NCBI RefSeq assembly: GCF_004745955.1
Contig: NZ_SRLD01000019.1
Coordinates: 1-64,000, forward strand
From: Hymenobacter elongatus
Lineage (GTDB): Bacteria > Bacteroidota > Bacteroidia > Cytophagales > Hymenobacteraceae
Direction of reading: 5' to 3'
DNA: 64,000 nt
Under the pieces are notes generated by a model that was not told where the DNA came from, ran no database searches, and worked only from the letters and a program-made list of their open reading frames with translations. The position numbers and the translations under genes are program-made. Shown one piece after another: positions 8,211 to 18,193 of this stretch (positions are counted from its first letter, which is position 1; every line of letters begins with the position of its first letter).

Positions 8211-9131
8211 ATGCCTGCTGCTTCCCCCGCTCCTTCCCGTGCCGCTCTGCTGGGCGCGTTTGCCATTGTGTACCTCATCTGGGGCTCTACCTACCTGGGC
8301 ATCCGGTTTGCCATCGACAGTATTCCACCGCTGCTTATGGCTGGCACCCGCTATTCGTTGGCGGGGCTGCTGCTGTATGGCTACATGCGCTGGCGCGGCG
8401 AGCCGCGCCCCACGGCCCAGGGCTGGCTCACGGCGGTGCTTATCGGCGTGTGTCTGCTCACGTTTGGCAATGGCGGCGTCACGCTGGGCGAGCAGTATAT
8501 TCCTACCGGTATGGCTTCGCTGCTGGTCGCTACGGTGCCTATGTTTCTGGCGCTGCTCGGCTGGCTGAGCGGCCTGGCGGCCCGGCCCACCCCGTGGGTA
8601 GCGCTGGGTCTGCTGCTGGGCATGGGCGGCGTCTATCTGCTGGCCCGCAACCCCGGAGCCAGCCACGTAGCCCTACCCGGCCACGAAACCCTGGGTATTA
8701 TTCTGGTGCTGGTAGCGGCGCTGGTGTGGTCCATCGGCTCCCTGTACTCCAAGAAAAAGCAGGCTGCCGCCTCTCCTTTCCTGGCCGGGGGCATGCAGAT
8801 GCTGTGCGGCGGACTGGCCATGCTGGTCATTGGCCTGATGCGGGGAGAGGCCACAGGCTTCGAGCTGGCCGCCGTCACCACCAAATCGTGGATAGCTTAT
8901 GCCTACCTGGTCACGTTTGGCTCCATTGTCGCTTTCTCGGCTTACATCTGGCTGCTGCGAGCCGTGGAACCGGCGCTGGCGGGCACGTATGCGTTTGTCA
9001 ATCCGGTGGTGGCCGTGCTGCTGGGCTGGGCCTTCGCCGGCGAGCAGCTCACGTTGGGTATGCTGGGTGGAGCGGCTCTCATCGTGGCCGCTGTGGTGCT
9101 GGTTGTGTTGGGAGGTCGCCAGAAAACGTAG
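8211..9131 (+). CDS. EamA/DMT family transporter
   Basis: A 306-residue inner-membrane protein with about ten hydrophobic helices in two repeats. The first begins FAIVYLIWGSTYLGIRFAI, the classic EamA opening, and the second half repeats the fold with the ending PVVAVLLGWAFAGEQLT. Proteins of this RhaT/YedA-like group export amino acids or metabolites; the substrate cannot be read from sequence. The ATG at 8211 follows the divergent M1 peptidase gene by about 170 bp. No partner genes are apparent. Confidence 0.92.
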   Translation: MPAASPAPSRAALLGAFAIVYLIWGSTYLGIRFAIDSIPPLLMAGTRYSLAGLLLYGYMRWRGEPRPTAQGWLTAVLIGVCLLTFGNGGVTLGEQYIPTGMASLLVATVPMFLALLGWLSGLAARPTPWVALGLLLGMGGVYLLARNPGASHVALPGHETLGIILVLVAALVWSIGSLYSKKKQAAASPFLAGGMQMLCGGLAMLVIGLMRGEATGFELAAVTTKSWIAYAYLVTFGSIVAFSAYIWLLRAVEPALAGTYAFVNPVVAVLLGWAFAGEQLTLGMLGGAALIVAAVVLVVLGGRQKT

Positions 9132-9318
9132 CGGCCACAACGTTGTTCGCCAGCTGCTGGCACTGCAGAGCCTAAAGCGGCTTCTTGCGCTGCGCAAACG
9201 TTTTTTCATACCCTCATTCATACTTATTATATAAATATACATACGGTATAGAGCGAAATCTATGAAACCTGCGTAAATTCGCTGCGTATCTGGTACTCCA
9301 CTCGCTTAGCCGCTGCCC

Positions 9319-9708
9319 ATGAAAACATCTGCTATTCTCTCCGACATCAAAACAGAAGGGGACATCAAGACTTTAGTGGACACGCTGTGCCATAAAGCAA
9401 CCAACGATACGTTGCTTGGAGCCCGTTTCGGCGCGGCCGCCCGCATTCACTGGCCGCACTACCTCACCACGCAATACCGCTACTGGAGCAGCACCTTGCT
9501 GGGTCACGGCACCCAGGAAGGCGAACCACTCCCGGAGCAGCTGGCACTGCCTACCAGCGGCCCCCACATCGAGCACTGGCTGAAGCTGTTTTCCTCGGCT
9601 GTGGAGGAGTGCTTCGCGGGTTCTAAGGCTGATGAGGCCAAACACCTGGCCCGCCAGATGGCAACCCGCCTGAGTGGCACCCGCACCCGCGAGCTGCCCG
9701 TCGACTAA
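9319..9708 (+). CDS. Group III truncated-haemoglobin-like protein
   Basis: A 129-residue soluble protein. The pattern DIKTLVDTLCHKATNDTLLG near the N-terminus and HIEHWLKLF with a downstream FAGSKADEAKHLARQMA match the helices of group III truncated haemoglobins, where the histidine before WLxLF is the proximal haem ligand. Family members bind haem and react with oxygen or nitric oxide. Here the usual aromatic residues of the distal pocket are partly changed, so haem binding should be treated as probable, not certain. No neighbour explains its role. Confidence 0.82.
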   Translation: MKTSAILSDIKTEGDIKTLVDTLCHKATNDTLLGARFGAAARIHWPHYLTTQYRYWSSTLLGHGTQEGEPLPEQLALPTSGPHIEHWLKLFSSAVEECFAGSKADEAKHLARQMATRLSGTRTRELPVD

Positions 9709-9881
9709 GTACAACACCTATTGCATAGCTATTCCGGCCTTTTTCCACAGCCTCTTTTCCCTTTCTACTCACCCACCCGTTAGAATCCGGATTTCTTTAG
9801 AACCAGACTCTATCCCACCCCCACCAACCAGCACCCTAACCAGTGCTGGTTGTGTCGTTTTAGAGGATTCGGGGGAATGAC
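9709..9881. other. Non-coding spacer after the globin-like gene
   Basis: A pyrimidine-rich stretch followed by a run of short C- and A-rich words. No ORF, hairpin or repeat of note is visible before the MITE-like element at 9882. Confidence 0.4.
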
Positions 9882-10000
9882 AGAGCGGTTTCGGGGTCAT
9901 TCGCGTCGCCGCGCCGTTCGCAGTCGTTTTATCGGCGCGGCGACGCGAACTACAAAGTTCGCGCTACTGCTCTCCTGTACCCGGAATCCGGAACCGCTCT
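9882..10000. repeat. MITE-like element with terminal inverted repeats, copy 2
   Basis: It begins AGAGCGGTTTCG and ends GGAACCGCTCT, a near-perfect terminal inverted repeat. The interior shares GTCGCCGCGCCGTTCGCA and the arm CTACAAAGTTCGCGCTAC with copy 1 (4507-4650), but the left inner arm is deleted. The two copies thus show the boundaries of the element and an internal deletion. Confidence 0.75.
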
Positions 10001-10030
10001 AACAACTCGTAGACTTACCACCAAAACATA

Positions 10031-10065
10031 AAAAAGGGCAGCCCGAGAATTCGGACTGCCCTTTC
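10031..10065 (-). terminator. Terminator of the sucA-odhB unit
   Basis: The stem GGGCAG/CTGCCC with an extended GCCCGA/TCGGAC portion is followed on the minus strand by a run of six T. It lies just downstream of the odhB stop codon. Confidence 0.8.
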
Positions 10066-10088
10066 TTGTATCGCGCTACTGCGCTAGC

Positions 10089-11774
10089 CTACACGCCCAG
10101 CAACAGACGCGTCGGGTCTTCCAGCAGCTCTTTCACGCGCACCAGGAACGATACCGACTCGCGGCCGTCGATGATGCGGTGGTCATAGCTCAGGGCCAGG
10201 TACATCATGGGGCGAATGACCACTTGGCCATTTTCGGCAATAGGGCGCTGCACGATGTTGTGCATCCCCAGAATGGCCGACTGCGGCGCGTTGATAATCG
10301 GCGTGCTCATCATCGAGCCGAAAATGCCGCCGTTGGTGAGGGTAAACGTGCCACCGGTCATCTGCTCGATGGTGAGCTTATTGTCGCGGGCCAGCATGGC
10401 CAGCCGCACCACTTCCTTCTCGATACCCTCGAAGGAGAGCTGCTCGGCATTCCGGATTACGGGCACCACCAAGCCTTTTGGGGCCGATACGGCAATGCTG
10501 ATGTCGCAGAAGTCGTTGTACACGATATCGGTGCCGTCAATCTGGGCATTGACCGACGGCCACTCCTGCAGGGCCACGCACACGGCCTTGGTGAAGAAGG
10601 ACATAAAGCCCAGGTTCACCCCATTCTTTTCCTTGAACCTGTCCTTGAACTTGGTGCGCAGGTCCATAATCGGCTGCATGTTCACCTCATTGAAGGTGGT
10701 AAGCATTGCCGTTTCGTTTTTCACCGCTACCAGGCGGCGGGCTACGGTTTTGCGCAGGTTGCTCATGCGCTCCTTGCGCTGGGTGCGGTTGCCGACAGTG
10801 GCCGGAGCGGCTGGCTGGGCAGCAGCCGCAGCCGCCGGCGCGGCAGCTTGCGGAGCCGCTACAGGTGCCGCCGGACGAGCCTGAGCATTCAGTGCGTCTT
10901 CCTTCGTAATGCGGCCGTCGCGGCCCGAACCCTGCACCTCAGCGGCTGCAATTCCTTTCTCGCCTAGAATCTTACCCGCTGCCGGCGAAGGCGTGCCGGT
11001 GGCATAGCTGGTCGAACCAGTAGAAGCGGGAGCTGCGGAAGCAGTTGGGGCAGCGGGAGCGGCGGCTGGCGCGGCCGGAGCCGGAGCAGCACCCGCGCCG
11101 CTACCGCCCTCAATCCGGGCAATAACAGTTCCGATGCTGATGGTTTCGCCTTCCTTAACGGCATGGCGTAGCGTACCGGCACCCTCGGCGGGTAGCTCAA
11201 ACGTGGCTTTATCCGATTCCAGCTCGGCAATTACTTCGTCGCGCTGCACCTGGGCTCCGTCGGGCTTCAGCCATTTGGCTACGGTTACTTCCGTGATGGA
11301 TTCGCCAACGGCGGGTATCTTCATTTCCACCGTGGCACTGCCGCCAGCAGCCGGGGCCGGGGCGGCTGCCGCCGGAGTAGGCGTATCGGCGGAGCCGGCC
11401 TGCGAACCGCCGTAGCCCGACTGATTGCTGGCTTGCGGGTTCTGCTCACCCTGCGTTACCGGGTCGGCAGCCGCTGGGGCCGGAGCGGCGGCCGGAGCCG
11501 CTGCAGCAGCTGGCTCAGCTACTGGAGCGGCACTGCCGCCCGCGCCGTCGATGTCGGCAATAACGGTTCCGATACCGATGGTTTCACCCTCCGCTACCCG
11601 GATTTTGAGCACGCCATCTGTTTCGGCGGGCAGCTCAAACGTGGCTTTATCTGATTCCAGCTCGGCAATGACTTCGTCGCGCTTCACGGTTTCGCCGTCT
11701 TTCTTGAGCCACTTGGCAATGGTCACTTCGGTAATGGACTCGCCGACGGCGGGGATTTTAATTTCCAGACCCAT
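10089..11774 (-). CDS. odhB: 2-oxoglutarate dehydrogenase E2, dihydrolipoyl succinyltransferase, with two lipoyl domains
   Basis: The E2 core of the 2-oxoglutarate dehydrogenase complex, 561 residues from the ATG at 11774. It has two lipoyl domains, each with the lipoylated lysine in [10 protein letters not shown] (Lys43 and about Lys189), joined by Ala/Pro-rich linkers. An E3/E1-binding domain follows ([20 protein letters not shown] region), then the acyltransferase domain with the catalytic DHRIIDG close to the C-terminus. Many proteobacterial SucB proteins have a single lipoyl domain, so the second is notable, as is the near identity of the two. It lies directly downstream of sucA with a 120-bp gap. 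The frame is open upstream to 11894 but that leader is not E2-like. Confidence 0.95.
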   Translation of the reverse strand: MGLEIKIPAVGESITEVTIAKWLKKDGETVKRDEVIAELESDKATFELPAETDGVLKIRVAEGETIGIGTVIADIDGAGGSAAPVAEPAAAAAPAAAPAPAAADPVTQGEQNPQASNQSGYGGSQAGSADTPTPAAAAPAPAAGGSATVEMKIPAVGESITEVTVAKWLKPDGAQVQRDEVIAELESDKATFELPAEGAGTLRHAVKEGETISIGTVIARIEGGSGAGAAPAPAAPAAAPAAPTASAAPASTGSTSYATGTPSPAAGKILGEKGIAAAEVQGSGRDGRITKEDALNAQARPAAPVAAPQAAAPAAAAAAQPAAPATVGNRTQRKERMSNLRKTVARRLVAVKNETAMLTTFNEVNMQPIMDLRTKFKDRFKEKNGVNLGFMSFFTKAVCVALQEWPSVNAQIDGTDIVYNDFCDISIAVSAPKGLVVPVIRNAEQLSFEGIEKEVVRLAMLARDNKLTIEQMTGGTFTLTNGGIFGSMMSTPIINAPQSAILGMHNIVQRPIAENGQVVIRPMMYLALSYDHRIIDGRESVSFLVRVKELLEDPTRLLLGV

Positions 11775-11894
11775 AGGGAGGGAGTTGAAGGGTTTCGGTG
11801 GAGGGTGATGACGCAAGCGGGGTGGCTCGCGTTTCCTGAACGGGTATTCGTAATACGGCTTAGTGCCGGGCGAGCTACGGAGCCCGGACCCCAC

Positions 11895-14744
11895 TTAGTC
11901 CTGCTTCTTGGCTATTTCTACGGTGCTTTTGATGTTGGCATCGGCCACCTGCTCTTTGGGCTTGTCGAAGGCGCGGGCCACAAGGTCCTTCTGCTCCTTC
12001 ACGTGCACCTTATTGTAGCCCGTAGCGGGCGAGGCCGACGGCTTACGGGCGACAACATCCTCCAATTCGCGGCGCATGTAGCGAAGCATGAAGTTCCAGT
12101 AGCCCATGTTTTCGGGCTCTTCCTGAACCCAGTACAGCTTGGCTTTCGGGTACTTGGCCAGCTCGGCGTCCAGTTGCTTCTTAGGGAATGGATGCAGCTG
12201 CTCCAGGCGCACAATGGCCACGTCGGTGCGGGCGGAGGTGCGTTGCTCTTCCAGCAAGTCGAAGTACACCTTGCCCGAGCACAGCAGCACGCGCTTCACC
12301 TTTTTGGCATCGGCATACACATCACCCAGCACTTCGCGGAAAGAGCCGCTGGTAAACTCCTCCACCGGCGACACGCACAACGGGTGGCGCAGCATCGACT
12401 TCGGCGACATTACGACCAAGGGCTTGCGGAAGCTCCAGGTCAGCTGCCGGCGCAGGGCGTGGAAGAAGTTGGCCGGCGTGGTCATGTTAGCCACCACGAT
12501 GTTGTTTTCGGCCGCCAGCTGCAGAAACCGCTCGGGGCGGGCATTGGAATGCTCCGGCCCCTGGCCTTCGTAGCCGTGGGGCAGCAGCAGCACCACACCG
12601 TTCATGCGCTGCCACTTGCTCTCCGATGACACGATAAACTGGTCAATCATGGTCTGAGCGCCGTTGGCGAAGTCGCCGAACTGGGCTTCCCACACCACCA
12701 AAGCAGTCGGGTTAGCCATGGCGTAGCCAAATTCGAAGCCCAATACCGCGTACTCGCTCAGCAGCGAGTTGTAGATGCTCAGCTTCTCTTGGCCCTCGCC
12801 GATGTAGTTCAGCGAGTTGTAGGGGGCCGAAGTTTCGGCGTCGTGCAGCACGGCGTGGCGGTGCGAGAAGGTGCCCCGCTGCACGTCCTGGCCACTGACG
12901 CGCACGATGTGCTTTTCGGCCAGCAGCGAGCCGTAGGCCAGCAGCTCGCCGGCCGCCCAGTTGAGCACCTTGGTGTCGAAGAACATCTTCTTGCGCTCCT
13001 CCATCAGCTTCTCAATCTGCTTCAGCGGACGGAAGCCTTCGGGCAGCTTCGTCAGGGCTTTGCCCACCTGCTGCACCAGCTCCGCGCTGATGCCCGTAGC
13101 CGGCGACTGGTCGAAGTCTTCGGGCTTGGAGCGCCGCAGACTGCGCCACTCGTTTTCCAAAGCCTGATAGTTATAAGGCAGCGGCTTCTGCTTCACCATG
13201 TCGAGGCGCGCCTGCAGGGTGTCGCGGAACTCCTTATCCATATGAGCCGCCAGCTCCGCGTCTACGTCGCCGCGCTGCACCAGCGTCGCGTTATATACTT
13301 CGCGCGGGTTCTGGTGCTTGCTGATCAGGTTGTAGAGCGTGGGCTGAGTGAATTTGGGCTCATCCGACTCGTTGTGGCCGTGGCGGCGGTAGCACACCAT
13401 ATCAATGAAGATATCGGCGTGAAACTGCTGCCGGTATTCGGTAGCCAGGCGCACGGCGAACACCACCGCTTCCGGATCATCGCCGTTAACGTGCAGCACC
13501 GGCGCGTCGATAATCTTGGCTAAATCGGTGCTGTAGATAGACGAGCGGGCATCCTCGAAGTCAGTCGTGAAACCAACCTGGTTATTGATGACGAAATGCA
13601 CCGTGCCGCCCGTCTTGTAGCCTTCCAGCAGCGACATTTGGGTCAGCTCGTAGCCAATGCCCTGCCCGGCCAACGCGGCATCACCGTGGATGAGGATGGG
13701 CAGAATCTGGTGGTAGTCGTCGGCGTACTGATGCTCAATTTTAGCCCGCACGAAGCCTTCTACCACGGGGTTTACAGCCTCCAGGTGCGACGGATTCGGT
13801 GCCAGCTTCAGGTTCACCTTGTGGCCGGCTTCCGTGTCCACTTCCGAGCTGTAGCCCATGTGGTATTTCACGTCGCCGTCGCCCATGGTCAAATCCGGTA
13901 CGGCCGTTCCCTCGAATTCCGAGAAAATCTGCTCGTAGGTTTTGCCCATGATATTGGCCAGCACATTGAGGCGGCCGCGGTGAGCCATTCCAATCATTAC
14001 TTCACGTACTCCCAGAGTGGCCGCCTGCTCAATGATGGCGTCAAGAGCAGGAATCGTGGTTTCGCCGCCTTCGAGCGAGAAGCGCTTCTGCCCCAAAAAC
14101 TTGGTGTGCAGGAAGTTTTCGAATACTACCGCTTCATTTAGCTTGCGCAGAATCCGCTTTTTGTATTCGATACCAGGATTAAAGGCCAAAGAATCCTTCT
14201 CGACCTTGGCCCGGAACCAGTCGAGCACCTGTGGGTCGCGGATGTACATATACTCGAAGCCAATGCTGCGGGTATAGATCTTTTCCAGCGCCGCCACGAT
14301 GTCGCGCAACTTGGCTCCCGTGCCCAAGCCCAGCACTTCCCCCGTCTTGAAGGGCGTATCCAGATCGGACTCTCCCAAGCCGAAATCGGCAATATCGAGG
14401 CGGGCTTTGCGGTCTTTGCGTTCCCGCACCGGGTTGGTTTTGGCCCGCAGGTGACCTCGGCTCCGGTAGGCGTGCACCAGGTTGCTCACCTGGGTTTCCT
14501 TGTCGGCGGCAATTGTATCTACGGCCCGAATGAGACCGGCACTATCGGTAGAGGCTGAGGTAGTAAGCACTCCGGTACCGGCGGGCTGCACATCGCCTTC
14601 GGCAGCATACTGCTGCGAGAAGTCGAAGCCTTCAAAGAATTTGCGCCAGCCAAAGTCTACCGACTCGGGGTCGGCCTGATAGGCTTGGTAGAGTTGGTCA
14701 ATGTAGTCGCCATGAGCGTTGGCGATATAAGAGTAAGCGTCCAT
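11895..14744 (-). CDS. sucA: 2-oxoglutarate dehydrogenase E1
   Basis: A 949-residue thiamine-diphosphate enzyme that decarboxylates 2-oxoglutarate and succinylates the E2 lipoyl arm in the TCA cycle. The N-terminus MDAYSYIANAHGDYIDQLYQ and the block FGWRKFFEGF are typical SucA. The thiamine/metal region appears as GDAALAGQGI followed by FVINNQVGFTT, and HRGRLNVLANIMGK is the conserved histidine block. The C-terminal block WVQEEPENMGYW is also conserved. Length is standard. It leads a two-gene unit with odhB; E3 (lpd) is separate. Confidence 0.97.
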   Translation of the reverse strand: MDAYSYIANAHGDYIDQLYQAYQADPESVDFGWRKFFEGFDFSQQYAAEGDVQPAGTGVLTTSASTDSAGLIRAVDTIAADKETQVSNLVHAYRSRGHLRAKTNPVRERKDRKARLDIADFGLGESDLDTPFKTGEVLGLGTGAKLRDIVAALEKIYTRSIGFEYMYIRDPQVLDWFRAKVEKDSLAFNPGIEYKKRILRKLNEAVVFENFLHTKFLGQKRFSLEGGETTIPALDAIIEQAATLGVREVMIGMAHRGRLNVLANIMGKTYEQIFSEFEGTAVPDLTMGDGDVKYHMGYSSEVDTEAGHKVNLKLAPNPSHLEAVNPVVEGFVRAKIEHQYADDYHQILPILIHGDAALAGQGIGYELTQMSLLEGYKTGGTVHFVINNQVGFTTDFEDARSSIYSTDLAKIIDAPVLHVNGDDPEAVVFAVRLATEYRQQFHADIFIDMVCYRRHGHNESDEPKFTQPTLYNLISKHQNPREVYNATLVQRGDVDAELAAHMDKEFRDTLQARLDMVKQKPLPYNYQALENEWRSLRRSKPEDFDQSPATGISAELVQQVGKALTKLPEGFRPLKQIEKLMEERKKMFFDTKVLNWAAGELLAYGSLLAEKHIVRVSGQDVQRGTFSHRHAVLHDAETSAPYNSLNYIGEGQEKLSIYNSLLSEYAVLGFEFGYAMANPTALVVWEAQFGDFANGAQTMIDQFIVSSESKWQRMNGVVLLLPHGYEGQGPEHSNARPERFLQLAAENNIVVANMTTPANFFHALRRQLTWSFRKPLVVMSPKSMLRHPLCVSPVEEFTSGSFREVLGDVYADAKKVKRVLLCSGKVYFDLLEEQRTSARTDVAIVRLEQLHPFPKKQLDAELAKYPKAKLYWVQEEPENMGYWNFMLRYMRRELEDVVARKPSASPATGYNKVHVKEQKDLVARAFDKPKEQVADANIKSTVEIAKKQD

Positions 14745-14947
14745 TCGGAAGGAGCTAAGTGAGGTGGCGTAAATGTATTACGCTTCACCGGAAGGCGAAA
14801 ACTTAAATTCGGGTATACAAATATGCCTCTTTTTCAAAAGATTGATTGCACATCTCCAGTCAGCGGAGAGTAAGCAGTAGCCAATCTATTCAAAATAGAA
14901 GGCAAACTGTCTTCCTGCCAGTGGAAACACCAGCCCTGCAGAAGCTC

Positions 14948-16144
14948 TTATTTAGGCAGTGCCATCTTGAAAATCCGGTAGGGCTGGTCTTGCTTCCCCA
15001 CTCCTTTGTTCCAGGAGGGCGTTTTGTGGATGGCGGAAGTCGTCACGTACAGCGTTCCGTCACCTGCGAAGGCGAAGGTATCGGGCCATTGCAGACGTGG
15101 GTCCTGCACTACCAGCTCTATCTTGCCAGCCGGAGTGCGGCGCTTGATGGAATGGTCCTCGAAAGTGGACATATAGAGGTTGTCGGCGGCGTCGATTTCC
15201 ATGCCGTCACAGGCGGGAACCTGGCCCAGGTCTTCGATTTGCTGGGCTAGCTGCGCATCCGACAGGCTGGCATTGCGCAGGGCTTCGGTTTTGATGCGGT
15301 AGAGCTTGTAGCTGGTCAGGGGCTTCCAATACAGATACTGCATATCCTGACTCAGGGCAATACCGTCGGCATTGAAGCGGGCCCGCTTACCAGTCGCATC
15401 AATCATTTCGTGCCCATCCGCTTTGATGTTCAGAGTGGTGTCGCCCATCATGGACGGATGCGTAGCCAGTAGCTTGCGCGCTTTCCCCGATGCAAGATCG
15501 ATGACCACGAGGCTGCCCACGCCCGATTCGGTGATGTAGGCATAGCGATGTTGGGTGTCGATGCGCACATCGTTCAGGTATGATTTCCGCGAAGCCACAC
15601 TTTCCGGAATACCGATATTCTGCGCCACCTTGTTGGTTTTCGGGTCTATCCTGACCAGTTTCGGCCCACCCGGAATAGTCCCTTTCAGCCCTGGCGAAGC
15701 GGGATCGAGCACCCACAGCATACCGGTTTTGTCGGCGTACACACTCTGGGGGCAAATCCAGTGTTTTTGGGGCTCGTCCCGGACCGACTCGTTCCAGGTG
15801 CACCAACTGGCGTCCGGGTAGGGCTTCACCGAGCCGTCGGTGCCAATCTCGGCCACCGGAGCCACGGGGTTGTTGTCCCAGCGCGGGAAATCGCCGAACA
15901 CGCGGCCATCGGGCAGCACCGCCACACCTACTATTTGGGGCTCCCGAAACTCAGCAACAACTTGCAAGGGCGAACCGCTGGGCGTTGCCGAGCTAGTGGC
16001 AGCAGAATCGGCGGCAGCCGTTGTAGCAGCCGCATCGGCCGGCTTGTCGGGCGAAGAGCAGCTGGCAACTGCCGCCGTCAGTAAAAAGCCGAAAGCAACC
16101 TTGGCGCGGTGCCGCTGAAACAGGCGGTTTGCAGAAGGGGACAT
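14948..16144 (-). CDS. MRJP/yellow-type beta-propeller lipoprotein
   Basis: A 398-residue exported protein. The N-terminus has a hydrophobic stretch ending AAVASCSS, a lipobox, then a low-complexity Ala/Thr/Ser linker (about 30-60). The rest matches the major royal jelly/yellow family: GVAVLPDGRVFGDFPRW, WVLDPA, YLNDVRID and YAYITESG, with a segment like ADGIALSQDMQYLYW near the C-terminal half. These form six-bladed propellers that bind small ligands or act as lactonase-like enzymes. The bacterial role is unclear. It stands alone. Confidence 0.85.
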   Translation of the reverse strand: MSPSANRLFQRHRAKVAFGFLLTAAVASCSSPDKPADAAATTAAADSAATSSATPSGSPLQVVAEFREPQIVGVAVLPDGRVFGDFPRWDNNPVAPVAEIGTDGSVKPYPDASWCTWNESVRDEPQKHWICPQSVYADKTGMLWVLDPASPGLKGTIPGGPKLVRIDPKTNKVAQNIGIPESVASRKSYLNDVRIDTQHRYAYITESGVGSLVVIDLASGKARKLLATHPSMMGDTTLNIKADGHEMIDATGKRARFNADGIALSQDMQYLYWKPLTSYKLYRIKTEALRNASLSDAQLAQQIEDLGQVPACDGMEIDAADNLYMSTFEDHSIKRRTPAGKIELVVQDPRLQWPDTFAFAGDGTLYVTTSAIHKTPSWNKGVGKQDQPYRIFKMALPK

Positions 16145-16463
16145 AAGTAGTATTTCGATGGAATTGGTCAGAGCGCCCGGGTCCGGGAGTCGTTTTTTTC
16201 TTACGACTTGAACCGCTATGGGTTTCTGCTTCCAAACCTTCGCAACGACGCTTTCTACAGTTTCAGCAAATTAAATGGTGTATTTTTATGTCTTTTGTAA
16301 TATTAAATATAAAATTAGTATATGTTTACAATACTCTGACTCACTAAATCCACAGCGGTGGCAACTTTTTTCTGTTGTTCAGGGTTAACTCCATCTTGCC
16401 CGCCTCGCATGTAGGCGGCCCATTCTCTTCGGGCCTAAAGGAGAGTCCACGAAGCCAAACGTC
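16145..16463. other. Divergent intergenic region with an AT-rich core
   Basis: The central part (about 16260-16340) is strongly AT-rich and probably contains promoters for the divergent flanking genes. A small CTCTTCGGGCCTAAAGGAGAG hairpin-like sequence lies at about 16423-16445, just before the downstream gene. No ORF is supported. Confidence 0.45.
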
Positions 16464-16967
16464 ATGTCTATTGCTCTAGTCCTACTCACCCTGCTTTTCC
16501 CCCCGCGGCCTGTTTTCTCCGCTGCTCTCCCCTCTACCGTTGCCCACCTGAGCCCGCGCACGGTAAGCTTTGTTTCGGCTCCGCTTGTTCCCAAACGACT
16601 GCCCCGCCGCCTGCCAGTCTACACCGTCACGGCGACGATTTATGAAGCCGACCCCCGGCAAACTGATTCCGAGCCCTTTATCACGGCCGACAACTCCCGG
16701 ATTCCGCGTCGTCATTCGAGCAAACTCCGTTGGATGGCTTTATCCCGGGACCTGCTCAAGCCCTGGGGCGGCAAATTTGCCTTCGGCGACTCTGTTCGGG
16801 TAACCGGAATTTCTGCCAGGCTCGACGGCACCTACATCATTCACGACACCATGAACCGCCGGCACCGTCACTGCATGGATATTCTGGCCGCCAAGTGGGA
16901 ACACCTCGATGAGATGTGGAAAAACGTTAAAATCACGAAAGTAGAGCCCCAGTGGCATGCTAGCTGA
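16464..16967 (+). CDS. Secreted 3D-domain (double-psi beta-barrel) protein
   Basis: A 167-residue protein with a signal peptide at about 1-20. From about 55 onward, TATIYEADPRQTD, ITADNSRIP, RWMALSRDLL, FGDSVRVTG and the end GTYIIHDTM...CMDIL follow the 3D domain pattern, in which three aspartates line a double-psi barrel as in MltA- and RlpA-like proteins. Relatives act on or bind peptidoglycan. The last Asp (in MDIL) and the one in HDTM are present. A role in the cell wall is inferred. It is a single gene. Confidence 0.75.
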   Translation: MSIALVLLTLLFPPRPVFSAALPSTVAHLSPRTVSFVSAPLVPKRLPRRLPVYTVTATIYEADPRQTDSEPFITADNSRIPRRHSSKLRWMALSRDLLKPWGGKFAFGDSVRVTGISARLDGTYIIHDTMNRRHRHCMDILAAKWEHLDEMWKNVKITKVEPQWHAS

Positions 16968-17023
16968 TTGGCCGTACGTCCGCTAATCAGCACCGTTTTC
17001 TCTGAGCAGACTGGGCAATTGTG

Positions 17024-18046
17024 CTACACCGGCCGCCCGGTAGTACCTTTCCCTTCCCACGTTTCTATCGTTTGGGGTTCCCCATCCGCATCGTACAGGT
17101 AGCTTAGCGGCTGCTGCGGATCACGCATGATTTCGGAGTACGGAATCTGCCACCGTTTCCACATTTCCTGCAACGACTGTCCATAGCCGGTATTCTCCCA
17201 GGGGTTGAAAATCTCCCGCGTTACGTCGTCAATCAGCGTGTCGAATACCAGTTGCGTATCGCCGGGCTGCGTGGGGCGCGGGAAATAATCGGGGACTACA
17301 TTGAGCAGATACGCGCCATAATAGACCCGGGCTTTGAACTCAGCAACCTGCACTGGATGCAGGGGCCGCTGCGCGTCCCGGTACACTCGGCCCATAGCTT
17401 GCCGCACGATACCATTGTCGATCAGGCAGGTGATGAGCACCGTTTCGTCCAGCTTAATGCTGAAGGTCATAGTGCTCAAATCGTCGTCGTATTCAAAGGG
17501 AATAGTATCTTCCAGCCCGGCTGTTTTCAGCACAAAAATGGAGGCAGGCGTGAAATCCTCAAACTCAATGGGGACGCGCAACGCCTGAAACACCTGAAAG
17601 AAGCACTGCAGCTTGCGCAGTAGCTGGGTATTTTCGGCCAGTGGGTATAGGGGCTTCGCTAACGGGTCAAGCTCATTGAGCAGCTCTAGCAGCATCACGC
17701 CGTAAAACATCTTACCCAGCCACAGGAACAGCGTTTTCCCCTCTAAGTCGCGCAAGGCGGCCGGGCCGGCCTGTGCGGCGTCGGCCACGGTCTGCTCCAG
17801 CGGCTCTACATATGCCTGACGGCAATCCGCGCAGCAGGGCATACGCAGGTCACGATAAGCCAACACACTCTGGTCGAGCAGCTTAATCTGCAGGTCGGCG
17901 AGCTGGTAGCGCTCCAAGAGCCACTCAGCGAAGACCAGCACCGAATCGGTGGGCATCGGTGTGGGGACACCACACAGGAAGCAGTGATGCGCAAAACGCA
18001 TGCCCGTGAACGGGTCGTAGAGCGAGAGGTCGGGCGAAGTGGGCAT
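17024..18046 (-). CDS. Conserved protein with paired CxxC motifs, function unknown
   Basis: A 340-residue soluble protein I do not recognise. Near the N-terminus HHCFLCG (Cys22, Cys25) and CCADCRQ (Cys71-Cys75) look like a zinc-binding pair, resembling HNH-type zinc sites, although no catalytic histidines follow the usual spacing. The remainder is mixed helical and strand sequence with a Trp/Pro-rich C-terminus. The start at 18046 is preferred over 18088 because a -7-like TACTTTTG lies between them at 18071-18078. No operon partner is evident. Confidence 0.75.
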   Translation of the reverse strand: MPTSPDLSLYDPFTGMRFAHHCFLCGVPTPMPTDSVLVFAEWLLERYQLADLQIKLLDQSVLAYRDLRMPCCADCRQAYVEPLEQTVADAAQAGPAALRDLEGKTLFLWLGKMFYGVMLLELLNELDPLAKPLYPLAENTQLLRKLQCFFQVFQALRVPIEFEDFTPASIFVLKTAGLEDTIPFEYDDDLSTMTFSIKLDETVLITCLIDNGIVRQAMGRVYRDAQRPLHPVQVAEFKARVYYGAYLLNVVPDYFPRPTQPGDTQLVFDTLIDDVTREIFNPWENTGYGQSLQEMWKRWQIPYSEIMRDPQQPLSYLYDADGEPQTIETWEGKGTTGRPV

Positions 18047-18070
18047 AAGCAGCGCGAGGAAATGAAGGCG

Positions 18071-18078
18071 CAAAAGTA
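18071..18078 (-). promoter_or_regulatory. Putative -7 element (TACTTTTG)
   Basis: It matches TAnnTTTG on the minus strand, 25 bp upstream of the ATG at 18046. It argues against the upstream start at 18088. Confidence 0.5.
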
Positions 18079-18137
18079 CGTGGCTCACAAGGAACAGCTG
18101 GTACTGCCTTTGCTACCTGCTCAACGGATGGCTTATA

Positions 18138-18180
18138 ACCAAAAGCCTCAGCCAGTAGATGGCTGAGGCTTTTGGTTGGG
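18138..18180. terminator. Hairpin terminator
   Basis: AACCAAAAGCCTCAGCCA pairs with TGGCTGAGGCTTTTGGTT around a short loop. It is downstream of the minus-strand gene at 18194-18595. Confidence 0.75.
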
Positions 18181-18193
18181 CTACAATTCCGAA

